Notes: a model not told the origin generated them from the sequence alone. A stretch of DNA of 6,768 nucleotides from Nocardioidaceae bacterium (GCA_025966335.1 JAICRS010000166.1:1-6768), one strand, 5' to 3'; positions 1 through 5,397 are shown, numbered from the stretch's first letter. A program made the numbers and translations.

Positions 1-1353
1 CAGCCAGCCGTCCGAGAGCGCCTCGGCGGTCTGCTCCGGAAGGTTGTGGTAGCCGTCCATCACACCGGGGCCCTTGATCAGGATCTCCCCGTCCTCGGCG
101 ATCTTCACCTCGCTGCCCGGGAACACCTGGCCGACGGTGCCGAACCGGTAGTCGTCGGGGTGGTTCACGAACGACCCGGCGGAGGTCTCGGTGAGTCCGT
201 AGCCCTCGAGGATCAGGATGCCGGCGACGTGGAACCACTCGGCGACCTCGCGGTTCAGGGCGGCAGCGCCGGAGATGAAGAACCGGACCCGTCCTCCGAA
301 GCGCTCGCGGATCTTGGCGAAGACCAGCTTGTCGAACAGCGCGTGCTGCTTGGCGAGCAGGAACGGCACCGGCTTGCCCTCGCGCTTGAGCTTGTCGACC
401 GCGAAGCCGACGGCGAAGGCCTTGTTGAACAGCTTCTCCTTGATGCCGCCCTCGTTCTGCTGCATCGTGATGATCCGGCCGTGCGCCTTCTCGAAGATCC
501 GCGGCGCCGCACCCATGAACGTGGGTCGGACGACCGCGAGGTTCTCGATGATCTTGTCGACCCGGCCGTCGACCGCCGTGGCGAACCCGCACGCGAGCTG
601 GGTGGACAGCAGCACCTTGCCGAACGAGTGGGCCATCGGCAGCCAGAGGTACTGCAGGTCACTCTCGTCGAGGATGTTCTGCGCCTGGATCGCGGTGCCC
701 TCGTAGGTCCAGGAGGCGTGGCGCAGCCGGACCCCCTTCGGTCGACCCGTCGTACCCGAGGTGTAGATCAGCGTGGCCAGTGACTCCGGCCCGGTCGCCG
801 CGATCCTCTGCTCGACCAGGTTCGGGTTCTCCGCCAGCAGCTTCTCGCCGAGCTGCTCGAGGTCCTCGAGGCCGATCACCCAGTCACCGTCGGCGGCACC
901 GTCGAAGGTGACCACCTTCTGCAGGTGCGGCAGCTCGGGCCTGTGCGCGGCGACCTTGGCGACCTGCTCGTCGTCCTCGGCGAAGACCACCCGTGACTCC
1001 GAGTCGGCCAGGATGTAGGAGACGTCGTCGGCGATCGTCGACGGGTACACCGTCGTGGTCGCCGCGCCGGCACACATGATCGCGAGGTCGGCCAGGATCC
1101 ACTCGTAGCGGGTGCCCGAGGCGATGCCGACCCGCTGCTCCGGCTCGATGCCGAGCGCGACCAGTCCCGCGGCCAGCCTGGTGACCCGGTCCCCGGTCTC
1201 CTTCCACGTCACCGACTCCCACTGCTCGCCCCTCGGGAAGCGGTACGCCTCCCGGTTCGGGCTCGCCTGGACCCGGTCGAAGAACTGGCGACCCACGTTG
1301 GGCGCACGGTTCTCCACCGCGGTGAGGTCATGGTTGACGGCGGACTCAGACAT
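1..1353 (-). CDS. Long-chain acyl-CoA synthetase, FadD15-like (3' end outside window)
   Basis: Predicted AMP-forming ligase of the ANL superfamily that activates a fatty or other carboxylic acid with ATP and CoA, probably in the cytoplasm or at the inner membrane face. The 451 codons present read from an ATG at 1353 to the window edge without a stop. Visible motifs are the P-loop-like A3 motif YTSGTTGRPKG (residues 197-207), the LPMAH segment (238-242), and GYGLTET (384-390), which binds the adenylate. The sequence stops at SDGWL, just before the expected HTGD motif and the mobile C-terminal lid, so about 150 residues are missing compared with the roughly 600-residue family. The start is supported by an AGGGAG Shine-Dalgarno on the minus strand (about 1357-1363), four to five bases upstream. 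Overall pattern resembles mycobacterial FadD15; substrate chain length cannot be read from the sequence. It is divergent from the GntR-type gene at 1570, a likely regulator. Confidence 0.93.
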   Translation of the reverse strand, partial: MSESAVNHDLTAVENRAPNVGRQFFDRVQASPNREAYRFPRGEQWESVTWKETGDRVTRLAAGLVALGIEPEQRVGIASGTRYEWILADLAIMCAGAATTTVYPSTIADDVSYILADSESRVVFAEDDEQVAKVAAHRPELPHLQKVVTFDGAADGDWVIGLEDLEQLGEKLLAENPNLVEQRIAATGPESLATLIYTSGTTGRPKGVRLRHASWTYEGTAIQAQNILDESDLQYLWLPMAHSFGKVLLSTQLACGFATAVDGRVDKIIENLAVVRPTFMGAAPRIFEKAHGRIITMQQNEGGIKEKLFNKAFAVGFAVDKLKREGKPVPFLLAKQHALFDKLVFAKIRERFGGRVRFFISGAAALNREVAEWFHVAGILILEGYGLTETSAGSFVNHPDDYRFGTVGQVFPGSEVKIAEDGEILIKGPGVMDGYHNLPEQTAEALSDGWL

Positions 1354-1410
1354 TGCTCTCCCTGATCTCTCCTGCGGAGGCACAACTCGTCGCGCCGGCA
1401 GGCCGTTGGC

Positions 1411-1421
1411 TGGTTGCACCA
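1411..1421. promoter_or_regulatory. Candidate FadR/GntR-type operator TGGTTGCACCA
   Basis: A perfect 4-bp inverted repeat around a 3-base centre, TGGT-TGC-ACCA, matching the TGGT-N3-ACCA pattern known for operators of the FadR (FCD) branch of GntR regulators such as FadR, PdhR and LldR. It lies 58 bp upstream of the acyl-CoA synthetase start and next to a minus-strand TACCTT (1423-1428) that could be its -10 hexamer, so a bound regulator would cover the transcription start. The divergent gene at 1570 encodes a regulator of exactly this branch. The match is direct; its function is inference, and an 11-bp site can arise by chance. Confidence 0.5.
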
Positions 1422-1434
1422 CAAGGTAGAACAG

Positions 1435-1456
1435 ATGGCTACCTATCGGTAGCCAT
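1435..1456. promoter_or_regulatory. 22-bp perfect palindrome in the divergent promoter region
   Basis: Arms ATGGCTACC (1435-1443) and GGTAGCCAT (1448-1456) pair perfectly, 9 of 9, around the spacer TATC. A further GGTAG half-site lies at 1425-1429. The element sits midway between the acyl-CoA synthetase and regulator genes, immediately upstream of the candidate minus-strand -10. No T-tract follows on either side, so it looks like a protein-binding site rather than a terminator. The binding protein is unknown; its ACC...GGT polarity is the reverse of the FadR-type pattern, so it may serve a different regulator. Confidence 0.55.
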
Positions 1457-1522
1457 TCCCCCGTTTCCGGACAGTGTTTCCGCCACCCCGGACCAAAACA
1501 TCTGGAATAACAGGTCAGCGGC

Positions 1523-1528
1523 TAGGAT
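1523..1528 (+). promoter_or_regulatory. Candidate -10 hexamer TAGGAT for the GntR-type gene
   Basis: TAGGAT fits the TANNNT -10 pattern of actinobacterial housekeeping promoters and lies about 42 bases upstream of the regulator ATG. No convincing -35 hexamer is seen at the expected distance. The Shine-Dalgarno-like GAAGGTGG (1554-1561) lies eight bases before the ATG. Weak call based on position and pattern only. Confidence 0.3.
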
Positions 1529-1569
1529 GGGCGCCGTCGCAACATCCCCGAGCGAAGGTGGCCCAGCCG

Positions 1570-2322
1570 ATGACCGAGGTCGCCTCTCCCCTGTCGGCGA
1601 CCGTGTTCGCCCCGCTGTCCAGCGAGGGCCGCGCGGAGGTCGCCGCCCGCCGGATCGCTGCCGCGATCGCGCTCGGGCTGGTCTCCGACGGTGAGCAGCT
1701 GCCGTCCGAGGCAGAGCTGTCGGCCCAGCTCGGCATCGCCACCGTGACGTTGCGCGAAGCGCTGTCGTCGCTGCGTCAGCGCGGGCTGGTGGAGACCCGT
1801 CGCGGCCGCAACGGCGGCACGTTCGTGCGCACGCCGCGGGCCGAGGCGACCAAGCTGCTCACCGCACGGCTGGCCGAGCTGAGCGTCGACGACCTGCGCG
1901 ACATCGGGGACGAGCACGCCGCCGTGGCCGGAATGGCCGCGAGCCTGGCCGCCGAGCGCGGCACCGGCCCCGAGCTGGACCGGCTCGAAGGGTTCAACCA
2001 GGAGCTGCGCGAGGCAGCGACGCACTGGCACCAGTGCCGGGCCGACAGCCACTTCCACGTCCAGATCGCGGTGGCCGCGCAGTCCCCGCGGCTGACCGGC
2101 GCCGAGGTCCGGCTTCAGGCCGAGACCGTGGAGTACCTCTGGATCACCGACACCGAGGAGCCGGACCAGGCCAGCGCGGTCCGCTCCCACGACGTGTTGC
2201 TGGAGGCGATCCTGGCCCGGGACCCGGTCCGTGCCGGGGAGCTGGCCCAGAGGCACGTGCGGAAGAACATCGCGTTCATCACCGCGCTACACGCACGGGT
2301 CAGCCGGGACAGGACGCGCTGA
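1570..2322 (+). CDS. GntR-family transcriptional regulator, FadR/FCD subfamily
   Basis: Predicted 250-residue DNA-binding repressor. The winged helix-turn-helix spans about residues 21-87; the stretch LPSEAELSAQLGIATVTLRE is a textbook GntR recognition region, followed by the wing RRGRNGGTFV. An all-helical FCD ligand domain follows (about 105-240). Its metal and ligand histidines are likely H163 (in FHVQIA), H207 (in RSHDVLLEAI) and H229 (in AQRHVRKN), spaced as in FadR-type proteins. The usual acidic/arginine residues of the first FCD helix are replaced by a DIGDEHAAVAG segment, so the ligand pocket may differ. The ATG at 1570 is preferred over an in-frame start at 1474 because the extra 32 residues are not domain-like and GAAGGTGG lies eight bases upstream. 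It is divergent from the acyl-CoA synthetase and convergent with the P450 operon, overlapping its last gene by 23 bp. Ligand unknown; an acyl-CoA or organic acid is typical of the family. Confidence 0.92.
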   Translation: MTEVASPLSATVFAPLSSEGRAEVAARRIAAAIALGLVSDGEQLPSEAELSAQLGIATVTLREALSSLRQRGLVETRRGRNGGTFVRTPRAEATKLLTARLAELSVDDLRDIGDEHAAVAGMAASLAAERGTGPELDRLEGFNQELREAATHWHQCRADSHFHVQIAVAAQSPRLTGAEVRLQAETVEYLWITDTEEPDQASAVRSHDVLLEAILARDPVRAGELAQRHVRKNIAFITALHARVSRDRTR

Positions 2323-3529
2323 CCAGCTCGCGTTGCTCGCGGTGCCGGTTCGCCGGCACGTTCACCAGCACCACGCCGACCAGCCGGCCACCGCGCCGGT
2401 AGTGCGCGATCAGCCCGTCGGTCAGCGCGCACGGGTCCGGACTCCCGTCGACGACCGTGACCTCGTCCGCGAGGCCGGGCGCACCGAAGCTCTGGATCCG
2501 CAGCTCGAGCTGGTCGCTCCAGAAGCTCGACATCGGCGCGAAGCGCGGCCGGTCGTCGGGCAGGTCGTGCAGAGCACGCACCAGGGAGCCGGCCGCGAAC
2601 CGCGCGGTGTCGGTGGGGATGCACCAGTGCTCGACCCGCCGCGCAACCTCATCGAAGCGGGGGTTCACGAACCTGGCCACGTCACCGACCGCGACCACGT
2701 CGCTGCGTCCGACGGCCCGCAGCCGCTCGTCGCAGAGCACGCCGTCGGTCAGGTCCAGCCCGTTGTCGGCGAGCCACTCCACGTTCGGCGTCGACCCGAC
2801 GGCCTCCACCACGACGTCGGCGGGCAGCACCGTGTCGTCGTCGAGCACCACGGACCCCACCCGGTCCGGCCGGCCCGGGACCGGGTGCAGGTCACGCACG
2901 GTCCGTCCGGTCAGCATCCTGATCCCGTACCCCGACAGGTAGCTCTGGACCAGGCCGCCGACCAGGTCACCGAGCCCGCGCTGCAGGCAGCCCGACAGCG
3001 GCTCGACGACGGTCACCCGGCAGCCCATCGCGGTCGCGGTCGCGGCGACCTCGCAGCCGATGAAGCCGCCTCCGACGACGACCACCCTCGCGCCGGGACG
3101 CAGGGCCGGCTGCAGGGCGACGGCGTCGGCCAGGGTCCGCAGGGTGAACCGTCCGCCGGCCGGCCCGTCGATCGACAGCCGGCGGCTGCGGATCCCCGAG
3201 GCGATCACCAGCCCGTCGTACCCGACCTCCGTCCCGTCGGCACAGGTGACCCGGCGCGCCCCGAGATCGGCCCCGACGACCTCCGTGCCGAGACGCCACT
3301 CCACGTCCGCGACGCTGGGTCGCTGCCGGAACGCGAGCTTGTCGGCCCAGGTCTGCGGGTCCTCGGCGCCCATCCCGGACAGCGCCTCCTTCGACAGCGG
3401 AGGACGGTTGTACGGCGCATGGGGCTCCTGTCCCAGGACCAGGATCTCGTCGCTCCAACCCGATGCCCGCAGCTGCTCCGCGGCACGAAGACCGGCCATG
3501 CCGGCTCCGACGACGACCACCCGTGACAT
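2300..3529 (-). CDS. FAD-dependent ferredoxin reductase of a class I P450 system
   Basis: Predicted 409-residue flavoprotein that passes electrons from NAD(P)H to the neighbouring ferredoxin. It is of the putidaredoxin/rubredoxin reductase type (CamA, AlkT, ThcD), with two Rossmann folds: an FAD-binding GAGMAG (residues 8-13), the conserved YNRPPLSK (40-47), an NAD-binding GGGFIG (153-158) and the second FAD motif VVAVGDVARF (278-287). The C-terminal interface domain includes VEHW (299-302) and SFWSDQ (335-340). Length is normal for the family. The ATG at 3529 puts the FAD motif at the N-terminus as expected; a longer frame reaching 3697 would overlap the ferredoxin gene and is rejected. An AGGAG (3538-3542) lies eight bases upstream, overlapping the ferredoxin stop region. 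Only five bases separate the two genes, so they are very likely co-transcribed and translationally linked. The stop lies inside the 3' end of the convergent GntR-type gene. Confidence 0.94.
   Translation of the reverse strand: MSRVVVVGAGMAGLRAAEQLRASGWSDEILVLGQEPHAPYNRPPLSKEALSGMGAEDPQTWADKLAFRQRPSVADVEWRLGTEVVGADLGARRVTCADGTEVGYDGLVIASGIRSRRLSIDGPAGGRFTLRTLADAVALQPALRPGARVVVVGGGFIGCEVAATATAMGCRVTVVEPLSGCLQRGLGDLVGGLVQSYLSGYGIRMLTGRTVRDLHPVPGRPDRVGSVVLDDDTVLPADVVVEAVGSTPNVEWLADNGLDLTDGVLCDERLRAVGRSDVVAVGDVARFVNPRFDEVARRVEHWCIPTDTARFAAGSLVRALHDLPDDRPRFAPMSSFWSDQLELRIQSFGAPGLADEVTVVDGSPDPCALTDGLIAHYRRGGRLVGVVLVNVPANRHREQRELVSASCPG
2342..2359 (+). terminator. Candidate hairpin terminator of the GntR-type gene
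   Basis: GTGCCGG-TTCG-CCGGCAC forms a perfect 7-bp stem with a four-base TTCG loop, starting 19 bases after the regulator stop codon. There is no T-tract, as is often the case in GC-rich actinobacteria. The element is embedded in the last codons of the oppositely oriented ferredoxin reductase gene, so it may reflect coding sequence only. Confidence 0.35.
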
Positions 3530-3534
3530 CGCGG

Positions 3535-3723
3535 TCACTCCTGGACCAGGATCGCCTGCAACGGGCAGGCGTCGGCGGCTTCCTCGATCGCGTCGCGCTC
3601 GGACGGGTCGGGTCGCTCGTCGTACTCGAGCTTTCCGTCCACGCCGATGCGGAACACGTTGGGGGCGGCGATCTCGCACTGCCCGTGGTCGTCGCACAGC
3701 GCGCGGTCGACGATGACTCGCAT
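3535..3723 (-). CDS. Small iron-sulfur ferredoxin, P450-associated, His variant
   Basis: Predicted 62-residue electron carrier between the reductase and the P450. The cluster motif is C10-DDH-GQ-C16 and C53-P54, the C-x5-C...C-P pattern of single-cluster ferredoxins that accompany actinobacterial P450s. The position held by the second cysteine in four-iron ferredoxins is His13 (CxxHxxC), which in the family goes with a [3Fe-4S] or unusually ligated cluster. The protein is acidic (EYDERPDPSERDAIEEAADA), as expected for docking to basic partner surfaces. The ATG at 3723 has a strong AGGAG (3729-3733) five bases upstream; a longer frame reaching 3879 lies inside the P450 gene and is rejected. 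It sits between its partners: 28 bases after the P450 stop and five bases before the reductase start. Confidence 0.95.
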   Translation of the reverse strand: MRVIVDRALCDDHGQCEIAAPNVFRIGVDGKLEYDERPDPSERDAIEEAADACPLQAILVQE

Positions 3724-3751
3724 GTTCACTCCTGGGGTTGCTGGCTCGGCG

Positions 3752-4960
3752 TCAGGCGCCGGGGGTGAAGGTGATCGGGAAACGCACCGGACCGGTGTTG
3801 CCCGACATCGGCAGCCACTCGCCGGGGCCGTCGGCGCGTGGGTCGCGGAGGCGGCGGGCCAGCAGCGGCAGCGCGACACTCATGTCGGTGCGGGCCACGA
3901 AGTGCCCGAGGCAGTGGTGGACGCCGCCGCCGAAGCCCATGTGCGAGGCCCGGTCGCCCTCGATGTCGAAGGTGGTGTCCGCCATCGCCGACGGGTCGGT
4001 CCCCGCGGAGTGGGAGAACAGCTGGATGGTCTGGCCCTGCTCGATCTCGAGCCCCTGGAAGGTGAACGGCTCGAGCGCCTCGCGGGTGATCCAGGTGATC
4101 GTCGGGTTGACCCGCATCACCTCCTCGACCGCGGCCCGTCCCAGGTCGGGTCGTTCCGCGAGCTTCGCCCACTGGTCGGGGTGGCGCAGGAAGGTCTGGA
4201 GGGCGAGGCCGAGCTGGTTCCGGGTGGTGTCCATGCCGGCGAAGATCAAGAAGACCAGGGAGACGGCGAGCTCGGTCTCGGTGAGCCGGTCCTCGTCCCG
4301 TGACGCCTGGACCAACCGCGTGGTGAGGTCGTCGCGGGGGTTGTCCCGCCGGTCGGCGATCAGCTCGTTGCAGTAGCCGTAGAGCCCCTCCAGCGCGGCG
4401 TGGATCTTGTCCAGGTCCTGCGCGAACGTGACGCCCAGGGAGAGGCCGAGGTCGACCGCCCAGGTGGAGATCTGCTGCCACTCGGACTCGGGCAGGCCGA
4501 GCAGGATGCACAGGATCCGGGCGGAGTACGGCTCGGCGAACTGGCTCACGAACTCGCAACGGCCCTCGTCGACGAACGCGTCGACCAGCTCCTCGGCGAG
4601 CGCCTGGAACTGCGGGACCATCGCGTTGATCACCTTCGGGGAGAACGCCGGGTTCAGCAGCCGCCGGATCCGGTGGTGGTCCTCGCCCTCCAGGTTCATC
4701 AGGACGTCGTTCCACCAGTCGGTGAAGAGGCCGGAGTGGATGCCGTTGTGCGCGGGCCAGGCGGCGCTGCCCTGCCGCAGCCGACGGTCCTTGAGCAGAG
4801 CGCCCACCTCGTTGTAGCGCAGCACCGCGAGGCCGTACGGCGTGTGCACGTACCAGCTCTCGTCGCGTGCGGCGTGCACCAGCTCCGAGGTCACGTCGAA
4901 GGACGGGTCGGCGAGGTCGAAGTACGGCACGTCGGGGACGTCGGCCTGGGTCGCGGTCAT
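3752..4960 (-). CDS. Cytochrome P450 monooxygenase (bacterial, class I)
   Basis: Predicted 402-residue soluble heme monooxygenase, the usual size for bacterial CYPs. Visible landmarks: C-helix EDHHRIRRLLNPAF (residues 93-106); I-helix AGMDTT (241-246) with the acid-threonine pair for oxygen activation; ExxR motif E280-R283; TREA in the following strand (292-295); and heme loop FGGGVHHCLG (343-352), matching FGxGxHxCxG with C350 as heme ligand. There is no membrane anchor. The ATG at 4960 is chosen because AGGAG (4969-4973) lies eight bases upstream; an in-frame TTG at 5023 is rejected because it forms the promoter -35 element. First gene of a three-gene operon with its ferredoxin and reductase, so the system should be catalytically self-sufficient. 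The substrate is not evident; the acyl-CoA synthetase and FadR-type regulator nearby suggest a hydrophobic or carboxylate compound. I cannot assign a CYP family from motifs alone. Confidence 0.96.
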   Translation of the reverse strand: MTATQADVPDVPYFDLADPSFDVTSELVHAARDESWYVHTPYGLAVLRYNEVGALLKDRRLRQGSAAWPAHNGIHSGLFTDWWNDVLMNLEGEDHHRIRRLLNPAFSPKVINAMVPQFQALAEELVDAFVDEGRCEFVSQFAEPYSARILCILLGLPESEWQQISTWAVDLGLSLGVTFAQDLDKIHAALEGLYGYCNELIADRRDNPRDDLTTRLVQASRDEDRLTETELAVSLVFLIFAGMDTTRNQLGLALQTFLRHPDQWAKLAERPDLGRAAVEEVMRVNPTITWITREALEPFTFQGLEIEQGQTIQLFSHSAGTDPSAMADTTFDIEGDRASHMGFGGGVHHCLGHFVARTDMSVALPLLARRLRDPRADGPGEWLPMSGNTGPVRFPITFTPGA

Positions 4961-4968
4961 CGGAAGGG

Positions 4969-4973
4969 CTCCT
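4969..4973 (-). promoter_or_regulatory. Shine-Dalgarno of the P450 gene
   Basis: Minus-strand AGGAG eight bases before the ATG at 4960. It decides the start against the in-frame TTG at 5023. Confidence 0.7.
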
Positions 4974-4991
4974 GCTCGGTCGGCGATACAG

Positions 4992-5015
4992 TAAACATTG
5001 GTTTTTAAATGTTTA
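4992..5015. promoter_or_regulatory. Candidate operator: 24-bp inverted repeat in the P450 promoter
   Basis: Arms TAAACATT (4992-4999) and AATGTTTA (5008-5015) pair perfectly, 8 of 8, around an 8-base AT-rich spacer. The element fills the space between the -35 and the possible -10 sequences of the P450 promoter, the standard place for a repressor site. Size and AAACA/TGTTT composition are common in TetR-family operators, but no TetR gene lies in the window. A protein bound here would block RNA polymerase. Confidence 0.6.
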
Positions 5016-5017
5016 GT

Positions 5018-5023
5018 TGTCAA
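5018..5023 (-). promoter_or_regulatory. Consensus -35 hexamer TTGACA of the P450 operon
   Basis: The minus strand reads TTGACA exactly, 58 bases upstream of the P450 ATG and inside the only AT-rich block of the region. No perfect -10 follows: CAATGT (4995-5000) sits at 17-base spacing, and TACTGT (4988-4993) fits TANNNT better but at 24-base spacing. The weak -10 suggests an activator-dependent or tightly repressed promoter. Two palindromes overlap it. Confidence 0.55.
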
Positions 5024-5032
5024 GCCCTTGAC
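5019..5032. promoter_or_regulatory. KstR2-like palindrome GTCAAG-CC-CTTGAC overlapping the -35
   Basis: A perfect 14-bp palindrome with 6-bp arms and a 2-base centre, covering five of the six bases of the TTGACA hexamer. Its core CAAG-N2-CTTG equals the core of the KstR2 operator consensus as I remember it (AnCAAGnnCTTGnT); the outermost bases are G and C instead of A and T. KstR2 is a TetR-family repressor of steroid ring C/D degradation in actinobacteria. No kstR2 gene is in the window, so the link rests on the motif and its promoter position. Confidence 0.45.
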
Positions 5033-5143
5033 CGAAAGTTGCCCCTGGTCGGCGTGCGAGTCCCGCGGGTGGTCTGAAGAGCCGCGAGTGCTGCACGTGG
5101 GTTAAGGGCAGCGAGCGCCCCGCACCGCCCGGCGCGACCAAGC

Positions 5144-5208
5144 GGCACACGTGTGCCGTCGTGACACGTTTCTTTCGGCGATCTGTGTCACACGGGCACA
5201 CGTGTGCC
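5144..5208. repeat. 65-bp nested inverted repeat with two 51-bp-spaced palindromes
   Basis: The left perfect palindrome CGGCACAC|GTGTGCCG is at 5143-5158 and the right one ACGGGCACAC|GTGTGCCCGT at 5192-5211; both contain GGCACACGTGTGCC. Their centres are 51 bp apart, close to five helical turns. Between them GTGACAC (5161-5167) and GTGTCAC (5185-5191) form another inverted repeat whose centre (5176) is exactly midway between the two palindromes. Taken together the arms 5144-5167 and 5185-5208 pair at 21 of 24 positions around a 17-base loop. A further TGTGCCCG half-site follows at 5212-5219. It could be a cooperative operator pair for the P450 operon about 190-240 bp downstream, a cruciform-forming element, or an RNA hairpin ending MOSC transcription. 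No T-tract is present. Function unknown. Confidence 0.75.
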
Positions 5209-5258
5209 CGTTGTGCCCGGGTCCAGCCGGGTCGGCTCCGCTCGAGCAGCGCGTCCCC

Positions 5259-5317
5259 GGAAGTGGTCAAGAAGGACACGTCTCCCGGCACGGAACAAGC
5301 CGTTCTTGACCACTTCC
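5259..5317. repeat. Inverted repeat with 15-bp perfect arms
   Basis: Arms GGAAGTGGTCAAGAA (5259-5273) and TTCTTGACCACTTCC (5303-5317) pair at 15 of 15 positions around a 29-base interior. It lies 80 bases downstream of the MOSC stop, so a transcript from that gene would fold into this hairpin and could end there, although no U-run follows. Each arm contains GTCAAG or its complement, the same half-site as the palindrome over the P450 -35. It could also be the remnant of a small intergenic repeat family; only a genome search would tell. Confidence 0.65.
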
Positions 5318-5397
5318 TCGTCAAAACGGTGAACCCGGCTCGCCGGATCGATCTCCCTCTCCGCGCTGTGCGACGCAGGAAGCTGGTCCCGACCGGC

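Larger units (their letters stand above)
4961..5397. other. Gene-free, palindrome-rich region between MOSC gene and P450 operon
   Basis: This 437-base stretch has no credible gene. It combines the 3' flank of the MOSC gene with the promoter of the P450 operon. From left to right it holds the P450 leader, an AT-rich promoter block (about 4985-5025), plain GC-rich sequence, a 65-bp nested inverted repeat (5144-5208), a 15-bp-arm inverted repeat (5259-5317) and about 80 unremarkable bases up to the MOSC stop. A 103-codon open frame crossing these repeats on the minus strand (5013-5324) shows no domain and is not accepted. Confidence 0.75.

Noticed and set aside
46..783. 245-codon plus-strand frame, and a 162-codon one at 218-706
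   Set aside because: Antisense to the acyl-CoA synthetase, whose ANL motifs are unmistakable; long shadow frames are normal in high-GC DNA.
1435..1456. Reading the 22-bp palindrome as a terminator
   Set aside because: It lies upstream of both divergent genes, where no transcript needs to end, and has no T-tract.
1474..1569. 32-residue N-terminal extension of the GntR-type regulator
   Set aside because: It is not domain-like and lacks a ribosome site, while the ATG at 1570 has GAAGGTGG at good spacing and places the winged helix as usual.
2231..3526. 431-codon plus-strand frame opposite the ferredoxin reductase
   Set aside because: Low-complexity Asp/Arg/Gly/Pro composition with no domain, mirroring the codon bias of the real gene on the other strand.
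3530..3697. 56-residue N-terminal extension of the reductase
   Set aside because: It would overlap most of the ferredoxin gene, and the FAD-binding motif belongs at the N-terminus, as given by the ATG at 3529 with its ribosome site.
4961..5023. P450 start at the in-frame TTG
   Set aside because: That TTG begins the TTGACA promoter element; the ATG at 4960 has a proper AGGAG upstream.
5013..5324. 103-codon open frame on the minus strand in the palindrome-rich region
   Set aside because: It has no recognisable domain, runs through the inverted repeats and covers the P450 -35; its Arg/Pro/Ala-rich composition looks like translated GC-rich noncoding DNA.
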